From: Thermosipho atlanticus DSM 15807
GTDB lineage: Bacteria > Thermotogota > Thermotogae > Thermotogales > Fervidobacteriaceae
DNA length: 64,000 nt
Direction of reading: 5' to 3'
Assembly: GCF_900129985.1 (NCBI RefSeq)
Contig: NZ_FQXN01000003.1
Location: forward strand, 62,001 to 126,000
Shown piece after piece: positions 8,639-16,191 of this stretch. The notes under the pieces are model-generated. The model saw nothing but the letters and a program-made list of their open reading frames with translations. It did not search any database and had not been told where the DNA came from. A program made the position numbers and the translations under genes. Numbering within the stretch: position 1 is the stretch's first letter; each line of letters starts with the position of its first letter.

Positions 8639-9460
8639 TCACCTCCCAATTGTTTTAGCAACTTGACAAATAAAAGCTACTGATAATATTGTATCAAAAA
8701 TCACTTGATAATCAGAGTGTACAACCTTAATTTTTCTTCCATCCAATCTCTCAGTTAAAGGTAACATTTCAACCAAATCTGCTCTACTAGTATCTGATAG
8801 TTCTATAATTAGTTCTATTGGAGATTTAAATTTAAAACTTTCAAAAAAATTACGAGGTTTTGATATCATTTCACGAGTTTTTGCTTCTATTTCTTTGAGT
8901 AATAGTTTCATAGGCTTAAATTTTGCTGAGAATCGTCCTAATGAAACTTTTGTTTCAACATAATAGAGATTTTTAAAAAATGTTAATTCATCTTTTAATT
9001 TATCATCGCCAATTACCATACTAATTGGAACGTTGTACAATCCTGCAAATGCAGCGTTAATGATGGCTTCGTTAACCAATTGACCGTTTATCCATATATT
9101 GTGGATAGAAGAAGATGAATATGTATGATCCATTGTTGAATATTTGCTTCCTATTGAAGCATGATATCCAAAGAATACAACTCTGTCAAATGTTTCGTCA
9201 ATTCCAGACATCATATAATTTTTCCTTAATCCTCCACTTATGATTTCGACGTTATGAAATTCATTTGTGATGTCCCATAGGACATTATCACCAGAGGCAT
9301 GTGAATCAACAATTAAAACATAGTTGTCCCCCACGCCTTTTAAAAACGCTCGAAGTTGTTCCATTAAATAGTTTTGTTTGTAATTGTTGCCTTTAGATAC
9401 ATCTGACCACTGAACAATCCCACCAAGACCTTCAAAATCAACAGAAACATATATTTTCAT
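8639..9460 (-). CDS. M55-family D-aminopeptidase (DppA-like)
   Basis: Zinc metallopeptidase of family M55, which forms decameric tubes and releases N-terminal D-amino acids such as D-Ala. The 273-residue length matches DppA. The metal-ligand motifs are present: SVDFEGLGG near residues 6-14, DSHASGDN near 52, and GYHAS near 98 followed by MDHTYSS. The ATG at 9460 follows GGAGGG. It leads the minus-strand operon diverging from dnaA, ahead of a Ptb-like enzyme and carbamate kinase. Breakdown of D-Ala-containing peptides for energy or peptidoglycan recycling is a reasonable inference, but no peptide transporter is adjacent. Confidence 0.88.
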   Translation of the reverse strand: MKIYVSVDFEGLGGIVQWSDVSKGNNYKQNYLMEQLRAFLKGVGDNYVLIVDSHASGDNVLWDITNEFHNVEIISGGLRKNYMMSGIDETFDRVVFFGYHASIGSKYSTMDHTYSSSSIHNIWINGQLVNEAIINAAFAGLYNVPISMVIGDDKLKDELTFFKNLYYVETKVSLGRFSAKFKPMKLLLKEIEAKTREMISKPRNFFESFKFKSPIELIIELSDTSRADLVEMLPLTERLDGRKIKVVHSDYQVIFDTILSVAFICQVAKTIGR

Positions 9461-9670
9461 ATTTTCCCTCCTACAATAACTAAATGTTACAAATTTATTT
9501 TAACCTAAAGGCGCAATTTTTCTAAAACGAGCATACCAAAGAAAAAGTTAGAATTTTTGAAATAGCTTGATTTACTTAATTTTCATTACTTTTAAAGAAA
9601 GGATTAAGCAATTATGGGATTTTGTTTCAAATTATTGGGAACTTATTTAGAAGTTTGATACAAAAGTTTC

Positions 9671-9700
9671 TTGATTTTTTACATTGGGTTATGAGATAAT
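9671..9700 (+). promoter_or_regulatory. Candidate dnaA promoter
   Basis: TTGATT (9671-9676) and GATAAT (9695-9700) are separated by 18 nt, with TG two bases before the -10. They lie in the 287-nt AT-rich divergent spacer between the M55 peptidase gene and dnaA. The remainder of the spacer (9461-9670) is low-complexity AT with no further feature that I can support. Confidence 0.45.
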
Positions 9701-9724
9701 ATTTTCTGCTCCCTCCAAATTTTA

Positions 9725-9736
9725 AAACCTATCACG
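9725..9736 (+). promoter_or_regulatory. Candidate DnaA box upstream of dnaA
   Basis: AAACCTATCACG matches 10 of 12 positions of the 12-mer DnaA box reported for Thermotoga maritima (AAACCTACCACC). It lies just before the dnaA Shine-Dalgarno, downstream of the putative promoter, so autoregulation is more likely than an origin. I found only this one copy in the spacer. The match is by eye and may be chance. Confidence 0.35.
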
Positions 9737-9747
9737 AGGTGTACCCA

Positions 9748-11070
9748 ATGGAAAAAAAGATATTAAACGCCCTTAAAGAACGAATAAGCAGGCAGAACTG
9801 GGAAAGTTGGTTTCTGGATTTTTCAGTTAAGAAAATTGAAAACAAACATGTTGTTTTTGAAGTTGGGAACATATTTATTAAAGATAGACTTGAACAGAAA
9901 TTTGGGAAAATTATTTCCAAAGTTGTTCGTGATTTTTTAGGTAAGGATTCTTCATTTGAAATAACGTATAAAGAGATTAAGAATGATAATTTAGGTTCAA
10001 CAAAAACTGATGGACCGCTGATTAAGAAAAAGCCACTTTTAATTACTCCTTTAAATCCCAAATATACTTTTCAAAATTTAATTGTCGGGGAATTTAATAG
10101 ATTCGCTTATAACGTGTTTTTAGAAGCTAGTAAGAATCCAGGATATTATAATCCAATATTTTTGTATAGTGGAGTAGGGCTTGGAAAAACCCATTTAGCT
10201 CAAGCATTGGGAAACTATATTTTAGAAACTGATCCCGATATGAAAGTAGCATATTTAACTAGTGAAGAATTTATGAATGAAATGATTATTTCAATAAAAA
10301 AGGGAACTACAGAAGAATTTAGAGAAAAATATCGAAAAAAGGCAGATATCTTAATAATTGACGATATTCAGTTTTTGATTGGTAAGAAAGCTGCACAAAT
10401 TGAATTATTCCATACTTTTAATGCTATTCATGAAGCTGGTAAGCAAATTATAATTTGTTCCGATAGAACACCACAAGAATTAAAGGATTTTCATTCGAGG
10501 ATGATTTCAAGATTTCAAATGGGACTTATAGTAAAAATTAGTAAACCTTCTAAGTATGATTTAATTAGAATTGGGAAAAAAATATTAGAATTGAAAGAAA
10601 CTGAAATAAGTGAGGAAATACTTGAATATTTGGTACAGATTTATGATACTCCTCGCGTTTTACACGGTGCAATTTTAAAGCTAATAGCTTATAAAAATTT
10701 GTTTGGAGAAATGAGTTTATCAATTGCACAAACACTCATTTCAAATTACAAAAAAGAGACCAAATCATTTGAAGAACAATTAATTACAGAATTAGCAAAG
10801 ATGTTTGACTGTTCTTCTGAAGAAATTCTTTCTTCAAAAAGAACAAAAAATATATCGTTTGCAAGAAAGATAGGCATGTATTTTGCAAATAAATACTTGA
10901 ATCTGTCTACCCGTGAAATAGGGAAAATTTTTAATAAAAGTCATTCATCAGTAGTCCAAAATTTAAAACAGATTGAAAATTCCTTAAAAGATGGAAATTT
11001 AATTATAAAAAATTACTTAAGAGAATTAGATAAAAGAATCAAAAGATTTGCAGAAGGTAAGAGTGTGTGA
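9748..11070 (+). CDS. dnaA: Chromosomal replication initiator DnaA
   Basis: Initiator ATPase that binds origin DnaA boxes and opens the duplex; 440 residues. ATG 9748 is preferred because GAGGTG fits it, while the in-frame GTG at 9739 overlaps that site. An N-terminal interaction domain opens with 'ILNALKERISRQNWESWF'. Walker A is GVGLGKTHLAQ near residue 137 and Walker B is ILIIDDIQF near 203, followed by sensor motifs. In domain IV the usual GGRDHTTV signature reads NKSHSSVVQNL, so DNA-contacting residues differ from the common bacterial form. It is monocistronic except for the downstream ferredoxin; dnaN is not adjacent. Gene orientation diverges at this point, but an origin is not demonstrated. 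Confidence 0.96.
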   Translation: MEKKILNALKERISRQNWESWFLDFSVKKIENKHVVFEVGNIFIKDRLEQKFGKIISKVVRDFLGKDSSFEITYKEIKNDNLGSTKTDGPLIKKKPLLITPLNPKYTFQNLIVGEFNRFAYNVFLEASKNPGYYNPIFLYSGVGLGKTHLAQALGNYILETDPDMKVAYLTSEEFMNEMIISIKKGTTEEFREKYRKKADILIIDDIQFLIGKKAAQIELFHTFNAIHEAGKQIIICSDRTPQELKDFHSRMISRFQMGLIVKISKPSKYDLIRIGKKILELKETEISEEILEYLVQIYDTPRVLHGAILKLIAYKNLFGEMSLSIAQTLISNYKKETKSFEEQLITELAKMFDCSSEEILSSKRTKNISFARKIGMYFANKYLNLSTREIGKIFNKSHSSVVQNLKQIENSLKDGNLIIKNYLRELDKRIKRFAEGKSV

Positions 11071-11076
11071 TATAAT
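11048..11076 (+). promoter_or_regulatory. Promoter for the ferredoxin gene
   Basis: TTGCAG (11048-11053) and TATAAT (11071-11076) with an exact 17-nt spacer and a TG extended -10 (TGATATAAT). It lies at the 3' end of dnaA, about 43 nt before the ferredoxin start, so ferredoxin can be expressed independently and strongly. This is one of the best consensus promoters in the window. Confidence 0.7.
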
Positions 11077-11106
11077 GAAATTGTATTGATAATCATACTA
11101 TAATAG

Positions 11107-11301
<195 letters not shown>

Positions 11302-11320
11302 TTTAATTTTTAATTTTTAA

Positions 11321-11345
11321 AGGTCGGCAAAAGCCGACCTTTTTA
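11321..11345. terminator. Bidirectional intrinsic terminator
   Basis: AGGTCGGC and GCCGACCT form a perfect 8-bp stem with an AAAA loop (11321-11340). T-rich tracts lie on both sides (TTTTTATTT after; AATTTTTAA before, read from the opposite strand). It separates the convergent ferredoxin and aldehyde dehydrogenase genes. Confidence 0.9.
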
Positions 11346-11354
11346 TTTATATTT

Positions 11355-12929
11355 TTATAGGATTTTCTCTGAATTTACTTTTGCTTGTAAAAATAGTCCA
11401 AGATAATCTCTTCCTCCAGCTTTACTATCAGTACCTGACATGTTGAAACCGCCAAATGGATGGACACCTACAAGTGCTCCAGTGCATTTCCTATTAAAAT
11501 AAAGATTTCCAACGTGAAATTCTTCTTTAGCTTTTTCAATTCTTTTTCTGGAACTTGAATATAAAGAGCCTGTTAAACCATATTCAGTAGAATTAGCAAT
11601 CCGCAATGCATCATCGAAATCTTTAGCTTTTATTATTGCAAGAACTGGTCCAAAAATTTCTTCCTGAGCTATTCTAGCATTCCAAGCTACATCTTTAAAA
11701 ATTGTAGGTTCAATGAAGTAACCTCCTAGGTTTTCTTTCGTGTTACCTCCGTGGATAAGTTTTCCCTCTTTTTTTCCAATTTCAATGTAGCCTTTTATTT
11801 TTTCAAATGCACCTCTGTTAATTACTGGACCAAGCCAATTTTCTTTAAATCTGACATCTCCCATTTTTATTTTTGATGTTCTTTCTAATATTTTTTCAAC
11901 TAATTCGTCATATACTTCCTCAACTATTATTGCTCTACTGCCAGCACTACATTTTTGCCCTTGAAAACCAAATGCACTTGTTACTATTCCTTCAGCTGCA
12001 GAATCTAAATCCGCAGTTTCATCTACAACAATTGCATCTTTCCCTCCCATTTCTAATATGGTTCTTTTGATCCAAATCTGACCTGGTTGAGGTTTAGCAG
12101 CTAATTCGTGAATTCTTGATCCTACTTCTTTGGAACCGGTAAAACTTATAAATCTAATTTTTGGATGTTTTACAAGATACTCCCCAGCTAGAGCACCACT
12201 TCCTGGCAAGAAATTAACTACACCTTCTGGAAGTCCAGCTTCTTCCAAAGCTTCATAAAATTTAGCGGCGATGACAGTACTATCACTAGCTGGTTTTAGA
12301 ACCACCGTATTGCCGGTAACAATAGCTGCACTTGTCATTCCCACCAATATAGCGAGTGGAAAATTCCAAGGAGGAATTATAGCACCAACACCTAAAGGGA
12401 TGTATTTTAACTCATTTTTTTCAGTAGGGATTCTTACCAGTGGTTGTTCTGAAGCATACCTTAGCATTTCTCTTGCATAAAATTCTAGGAAATCAACTGC
12501 CTCAGCAAAATCTGCGTCTGCTTCTATCCAATTTTTCCCAACTTCGTATACCATTGTGGCAACGAATTCATAACGTTTATTGCGAAGAATTTCTGCAGTT
12601 TTTAACAAATATTCAGCTCTTTTCCATGCAGGAGTTTTGCTCCAAGTTTTAAAAGCTTTTAATGCTTCTTGAATAGCTAGTTCTGCAAGTTCTTCTGTAG
12701 CTGAGTTTGTAAAACCTACTATTTCTTCAATTTTGCTTGGATTAATCGATTTTATTTTTCTTTCGGTTTTGTATCTTTTTCCAGCAATAACGATGTCATA
12801 TTCTTTTCCAAAAGTTTTTTCAACTTTTTTTAACGCTTCTTTCATTTTTATCTCAGTTTCAGAATCTGAAAAATCAGAAATTGGTAGGTTTTTAAACGGT
12901 TTTAGAATTAATAGATCCGTTGCTTCCAT
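11355..12929 (-). CDS. pruA: L-glutamate gamma-semialdehyde (P5C) dehydrogenase
   Basis: NAD(P)-dependent aldehyde dehydrogenase, 524 residues, the length of RocA/PutC-type stand-alone P5C dehydrogenases. Residues seen are IPPWNFPLAI near 189, VLKPASDS near 211, FTGSKEVG near 264 and the general base in LEMGGKDA near 292. The catalytic Cys is in GFQGQKCSAGSRA near 326, EEIFGP lies near 423, and the C-terminal segment is GGFNMSGTDSK. It oxidises glutamate semialdehyde to glutamate in proline or ornithine catabolism. No proline dehydrogenase gene is adjacent, so the aldehyde source is unknown. SD GGGGG precedes ATG 12929. It is monocistronic, ending at the shared terminator. Confidence 0.9.
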   Translation of the reverse strand: MEATDLLILKPFKNLPISDFSDSETEIKMKEALKKVEKTFGKEYDIVIAGKRYKTERKIKSINPSKIEEIVGFTNSATEELAELAIQEALKAFKTWSKTPAWKRAEYLLKTAEILRNKRYEFVATMVYEVGKNWIEADADFAEAVDFLEFYAREMLRYASEQPLVRIPTEKNELKYIPLGVGAIIPPWNFPLAILVGMTSAAIVTGNTVVLKPASDSTVIAAKFYEALEEAGLPEGVVNFLPGSGALAGEYLVKHPKIRFISFTGSKEVGSRIHELAAKPQPGQIWIKRTILEMGGKDAIVVDETADLDSAAEGIVTSAFGFQGQKCSAGSRAIIVEEVYDELVEKILERTSKIKMGDVRFKENWLGPVINRGAFEKIKGYIEIGKKEGKLIHGGNTKENLGGYFIEPTIFKDVAWNARIAQEEIFGPVLAIIKAKDFDDALRIANSTEYGLTGSLYSSSRKRIEKAKEEFHVGNLYFNRKCTGALVGVHPFGGFNMSGTDSKAGGRDYLGLFLQAKVNSEKIL

Positions 12930-13084
12930 TAAAAGCCCCCCTTTTTTTTAGAATAAAGATAACATTCACATTATACAAAAAATCATGAAAAGTCAAAAAT
13001 AAAGAAAAATAATGAAATAACAAAAGATATTGCTAAAATTGGGGTTTTTTAACGATATTTGAAGATGTTAAAAATTTGCTGTTA

Positions 13085-13108
13085 TGATATAATAAATGAT
13101 GGTATAAT
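13085..13108 (+). promoter_or_regulatory. Promoter region with two -10 elements before the gene at 13150
   Basis: An extended -10 TGATATAAT ends at 13093 and a second perfect TATAAT lies at 13103-13108. No clear -35 is spaced from either. The 220-nt divergent spacer (12930-13149) is otherwise AT-rich and shows nothing else I can support. The strong GGAGGTG before ATG 13150 follows. Confidence 0.5.
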
Positions 13109-13149
13109 AAAAATACATATTCAAACTAATCGACGGAGGTGCTGAGTTA

Positions 13150-14964
13150 ATGAAACGATTTCTTTTAATCGTTCTTCTATTTTTTTCGGTAATTTTCGTA
13201 TTTTCAGTTAACATTGAAAAAGCTCAAGAACTTTTTCTCTACTATATAAACAATTATGATAAACAGACCAATGACCAATTTTTAAATGATGTTAAGTTAC
13301 TTATTTCAAAAGAATTACCTCTGTACCGTTTTTATAAAATTTGGCTTGTTGGAAGTGTAGAAAAAACGGATGTAACAAAAAAGGTTGGAGATTATTTAAA
13401 CGTAATTTATAAACAATATCAAGGAACTACAGATGAGGAAAGATTAGCCAGAGCTACATTTATGTCTTATCTTGAGGCGAAACTTGAAAGAAAAAGTTTT
13501 GAATCAAGTTTTATAAAAGCTTCTCCAAATTTCAATCATTTTTTTAATACTTATCAGAATAAAGTGGTTTTTGCGGCTAGGAATTATTTTACTGATCTTC
13601 TTGCAAAACATTTGGGGGCTAAAATTGATCTTCCTATTGAAATTGATGCTCCTGTTTATAATTTTGATTTTAACTATTTTCCTAGGTATAAAGAGAAAGG
13701 GTATGATTATGAATTGCAATATTTAGCTAGTGATCCTGAATTTGTTAAAACTTTTAATAAATACCTTCAAATTCTTTCAGAAAATCCTGAGACAATTGAA
13801 AAACAAATAGGTAGATATGGCGGACTTTTACAAAGAAGTATAATTAAAGTAATTGCTGGATTGAAAAATAATTATTCTGAAATATTTTCTACAATTGCAC
13901 CTTCACATGTAAGTTATTGGTGGATTAGATGGATTGTATATGCGTTGTTAATTCTTGTAACATTTTTTGTTTTAAAAAAGTGGAGTCTTACTATTTTTAT
14001 AATTTCGATTATAGAAATAGTTTACTTGTTTTTTGGATTTGATGTTCTGTCAAATTCCTCATCTACGATATATGGATTAATTTCAGTTTTTGGATTTATA
14101 TCAGCTATTTTAATTTTTATGAGACAGAAAGAAATTTTGGCTTTAGTAATGAGTTTACTAGTTATTCTTTCCTTTTTTGTTCCAACATTTTATTCGAAAG
14201 ATTTATTAATGAAAAATAATGTTGATTTTGAGAATTCAATCTTTTTTGAAGAATTAGTTGGTGACGTATTGAAAGATAATTATTCGAGATTTTCAAATAT
14301 TATTAAAGGTTTACTTACTCAATCAAATTCAAGTATAATTGAAACTGAAGATATAGTTCGAAGGTTGGCTATTAATACTAAGAATTTTCAGGAAAAAATT
14401 CAAGATCCTAAATATTTAAGTGTTAATAATTTCGAACAAAGAATTGAAGACTTTAAAACGATAGCAAAAGAATTTGAAAATTACCAGATAGAAGAAAATA
14501 TTAGAAAACGAAAGTACGCTTCTTTTGAGAAAGATGTTTTAAAATTTACAAAAAAAATTGCAGAAATTTCATCGAAGAAATTCGAAGATAACTTTTTGCA
14601 AGAAATAACTAAAAAATTGAATTTTGAAGAAGTAGAGCCAACAGTTACTAAGATAAATGATACTTTGGAAAAAGTGGAAGATATGAAAAGTGCACCAATA
14701 AAGTTTTATAGAACTAAATATGGACTTTTAGCTTTTATGTTTTTATCAATTGGAATGTTTCTAACATCAATAAAATACAAGTATGATTATGTTTGGTATA
14801 TTGCTGCGATTATTTCAACTATTTTTATGCTAATAAATCCAATTGAATTTATAGTTCAATATGGGGTGCCAACTTTACTAGTAAATTATTCAATGACTAT
14901 ACCTATAATTGTTGTACCAGGAATAGTGATGTTTTTAAAAAGAATAATTCCCCACAAGGGATGA
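13150..14964 (+). CDS. Unknown large membrane protein with signal peptide
   Basis: I do not recognise this 604-residue protein. It begins with a clear signal sequence or anchor (KRFLLIVLLFFSVIFVF). A charged, probably extracytoplasmic region of about 240 residues follows. Then come about four closely spaced hydrophobic segments (residues about 255-345), a second extracytoplasmic or coiled segment rich in K, E and I (about 360-520), and two or three terminal membrane segments (about 525-595). There are no cysteines near the signal that would make it a lipoprotein. It lies 28 nt upstream of the BMP-type binding protein gene on the same strand and could belong to that transcript. A transport accessory or envelope role is only a guess. 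Confidence 0.7.
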   Translation: MKRFLLIVLLFFSVIFVFSVNIEKAQELFLYYINNYDKQTNDQFLNDVKLLISKELPLYRFYKIWLVGSVEKTDVTKKVGDYLNVIYKQYQGTTDEERLARATFMSYLEAKLERKSFESSFIKASPNFNHFFNTYQNKVVFAARNYFTDLLAKHLGAKIDLPIEIDAPVYNFDFNYFPRYKEKGYDYELQYLASDPEFVKTFNKYLQILSENPETIEKQIGRYGGLLQRSIIKVIAGLKNNYSEIFSTIAPSHVSYWWIRWIVYALLILVTFFVLKKWSLTIFIISIIEIVYLFFGFDVLSNSSSTIYGLISVFGFISAILIFMRQKEILALVMSLLVILSFFVPTFYSKDLLMKNNVDFENSIFFEELVGDVLKDNYSRFSNIIKGLLTQSNSSIIETEDIVRRLAINTKNFQEKIQDPKYLSVNNFEQRIEDFKTIAKEFENYQIEENIRKRKYASFEKDVLKFTKKIAEISSKKFEDNFLQEITKKLNFEEVEPTVTKINDTLEKVEDMKSAPIKFYRTKYGLLAFMFLSIGMFLTSIKYKYDYVWYIAAIISTIFMLINPIEFIVQYGVPTLLVNYSMTIPIIVVPGIVMFLKRIIPHKG

Positions 14965-14992
14965 TTATACTTTTAAAAAGGAGGGAAGTCTT

Positions 14993-16090
14993 ATGAAAAA
15001 AGTACTTGTTGTTTTATTGGCTATGTTATTTGTAGTTTCAGCATTTTCATTTAAAGCTATCATGGTTACAGATACGGGAGGTTTAGGTGATAAGTCTTTT
15101 AATGATGGTACATGGGCTGGAATTAAGAGGGCAGCAGACGAACTTGGTATTAAAGCAAAAGTTATTCAATCATATGAACAAGCAGATTATATTTCAAACC
15201 TTTCAAAAGCTGCTGAAGAAATTCAAAAAGAACCTGATGGAGGTATTGTTTACGCAGTTGGTTTTATGATGACCGATGCATTATTCCAAGTTGCTCAGCA
15301 ATTCCCAGATGTTTATTTTGCTGGAATTGACATTGCACCTCCAACTGATGCTGTACCACCAAATGTTATAACATTCTTATTTAAGGAACAAGAATCTGCA
15401 TTTTTAGTTGGTTACATTGCAGCAGCTACAACAAGGGTAGGTAAAGTAGGATTTATTGGTGGAATCCCAATTCCTCCAGTAGAAAGATTCAGATATGGAT
15501 TTGAAACAGGTGTTAAAGTATACAATGACTTACATGGTACTAATGTAACAATTCTTAAAGGATACGCTAATAGTTTTAGTGATCCAAAGAAAGGTAAAGA
15601 CCTTGCTCTTGCACAATTTGCAGGAGGAGTAGACATTATATTCCACGCTAGTGGTGCAGTAGGTAATGGTGTTATTGAAGCTGCAAAAGAAAAAATGGTT
15701 TCATTAGTTGGTAGTGAAGACTTATCAAAGATTTTGGAATATGCTTTTGATAAAGGCGGATTCTTTGCGATGGGCGTTGATGTAGATCAAGATTATATGG
15801 CCCCTGGAGTTGTTCTTGCCAGCGCAATGAAAGGTGTAGATACAGCTTCTTATATGGGAGTTATGTGGGCATACAACGGAGAATGGGTGCCAGGAGTTCA
15901 TGTCCTTGGCTTGGCAGAAAATGGTGTTAGAATAAGCCCAATGAAGTACACAAAAGGTTTAGTTTCAAACAGAACATTAGCAGAATTGGAATACTTAGTA
16001 ACAATGATTAAGAAAGGAACATTGGTTATTCCTGACACTGAGGAAGCATTGAAGTCATTTAGAACACCAAAAATTGAATTTCCATTTTAA
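14993..16090 (+). CDS. BMP-family (PnrA-like) nucleoside ABC transporter binding protein
   Basis: Periplasmic binding protein of the Bmp/PnrA family, which binds purine or pyrimidine nucleosides; 365 residues. An N-terminal signal peptide (about 19 residues, ending VSAFSFKA) lacks the lipobox Cys, so unlike many BMP proteins it is probably soluble or held by an uncleaved anchor. Family motifs are VTDTGGLGDKSFND near residue 25, the FLFKEQESAFLVGYIAA segment near 126, GFIGG near 153, and HASGAVGNGVIEAAKE near 216. A strong AAGGAGGG SD precedes ATG 14993. Two hairpins separate it from the transporter genes, consistent with higher expression of the binding protein. Nucleoside specificity is inferred from family and from the purine genes downstream. 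Confidence 0.88.
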   Translation: MKKVLVVLLAMLFVVSAFSFKAIMVTDTGGLGDKSFNDGTWAGIKRAADELGIKAKVIQSYEQADYISNLSKAAEEIQKEPDGGIVYAVGFMMTDALFQVAQQFPDVYFAGIDIAPPTDAVPPNVITFLFKEQESAFLVGYIAAATTRVGKVGFIGGIPIPPVERFRYGFETGVKVYNDLHGTNVTILKGYANSFSDPKKGKDLALAQFAGGVDIIFHASGAVGNGVIEAAKEKMVSLVGSEDLSKILEYAFDKGGFFAMGVDVDQDYMAPGVVLASAMKGVDTASYMGVMWAYNGEWVPGVHVLGLAENGVRISPMKYTKGLVSNRTLAELEYLVTMIKKGTLVIPDTEEALKSFRTPKIEFPF

Positions 16091-16104
16091 TTGAATATTT
16101 TTGA

Positions 16105-16122
16105 GGGGGCTTTTTAGCCCCC
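16105..16122 (+). terminator. Partial terminator after the binding-protein gene
   Basis: GGGGGC and GCCCCC form a 6-bp stem with a TTTTTA loop, followed by an imperfect T tract (ATCTTTTGTC). It lies 15 nt after the stop of the BMP gene and probably lowers read-through into the ABC genes. Confidence 0.7.
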
Positions 16123-16124
16123 AT

Positions 16125-16170
16125 CTTTTGTCATTTTACTAAGGTTTAAACTTTAGTAAAGTGACAAAAG
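16125..16170 (+). promoter_or_regulatory. Long inverted repeat upstream of the nucleoside ABC ATPase gene
   Basis: A 46-nt inverted repeat with two arms of about 18 nt: CTTTTGTCA-TTTTACTAA on the left and the complementary TTAGTAAA-GTGACAAAAG on the right, with one central mismatch and a GGTTTAAAC loop. It has no T tract, so it is not a classical terminator. It ends 6 nt before the Shine-Dalgarno of the ATPase gene. It could stabilise the upstream mRNA against 3' exonucleases, attenuate, or be an operator. It resembles no riboswitch class I know. Confidence 0.6.
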
Positions 16171-16191
16171 CCTGAAAGGAGGAGTTCTATT

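Noticed and set aside
8210-8683. 157-residue open frame on the plus strand opposite the Ptb-like gene
   Set aside because: Antisense to a well-supported enzyme, no ribosome site and no recognisable motif.
9461-9747. Possible replication origin beside dnaA
   Set aside because: Only one imperfect 12-mer box and no cluster of boxes or clear unwinding element beyond general AT richness.
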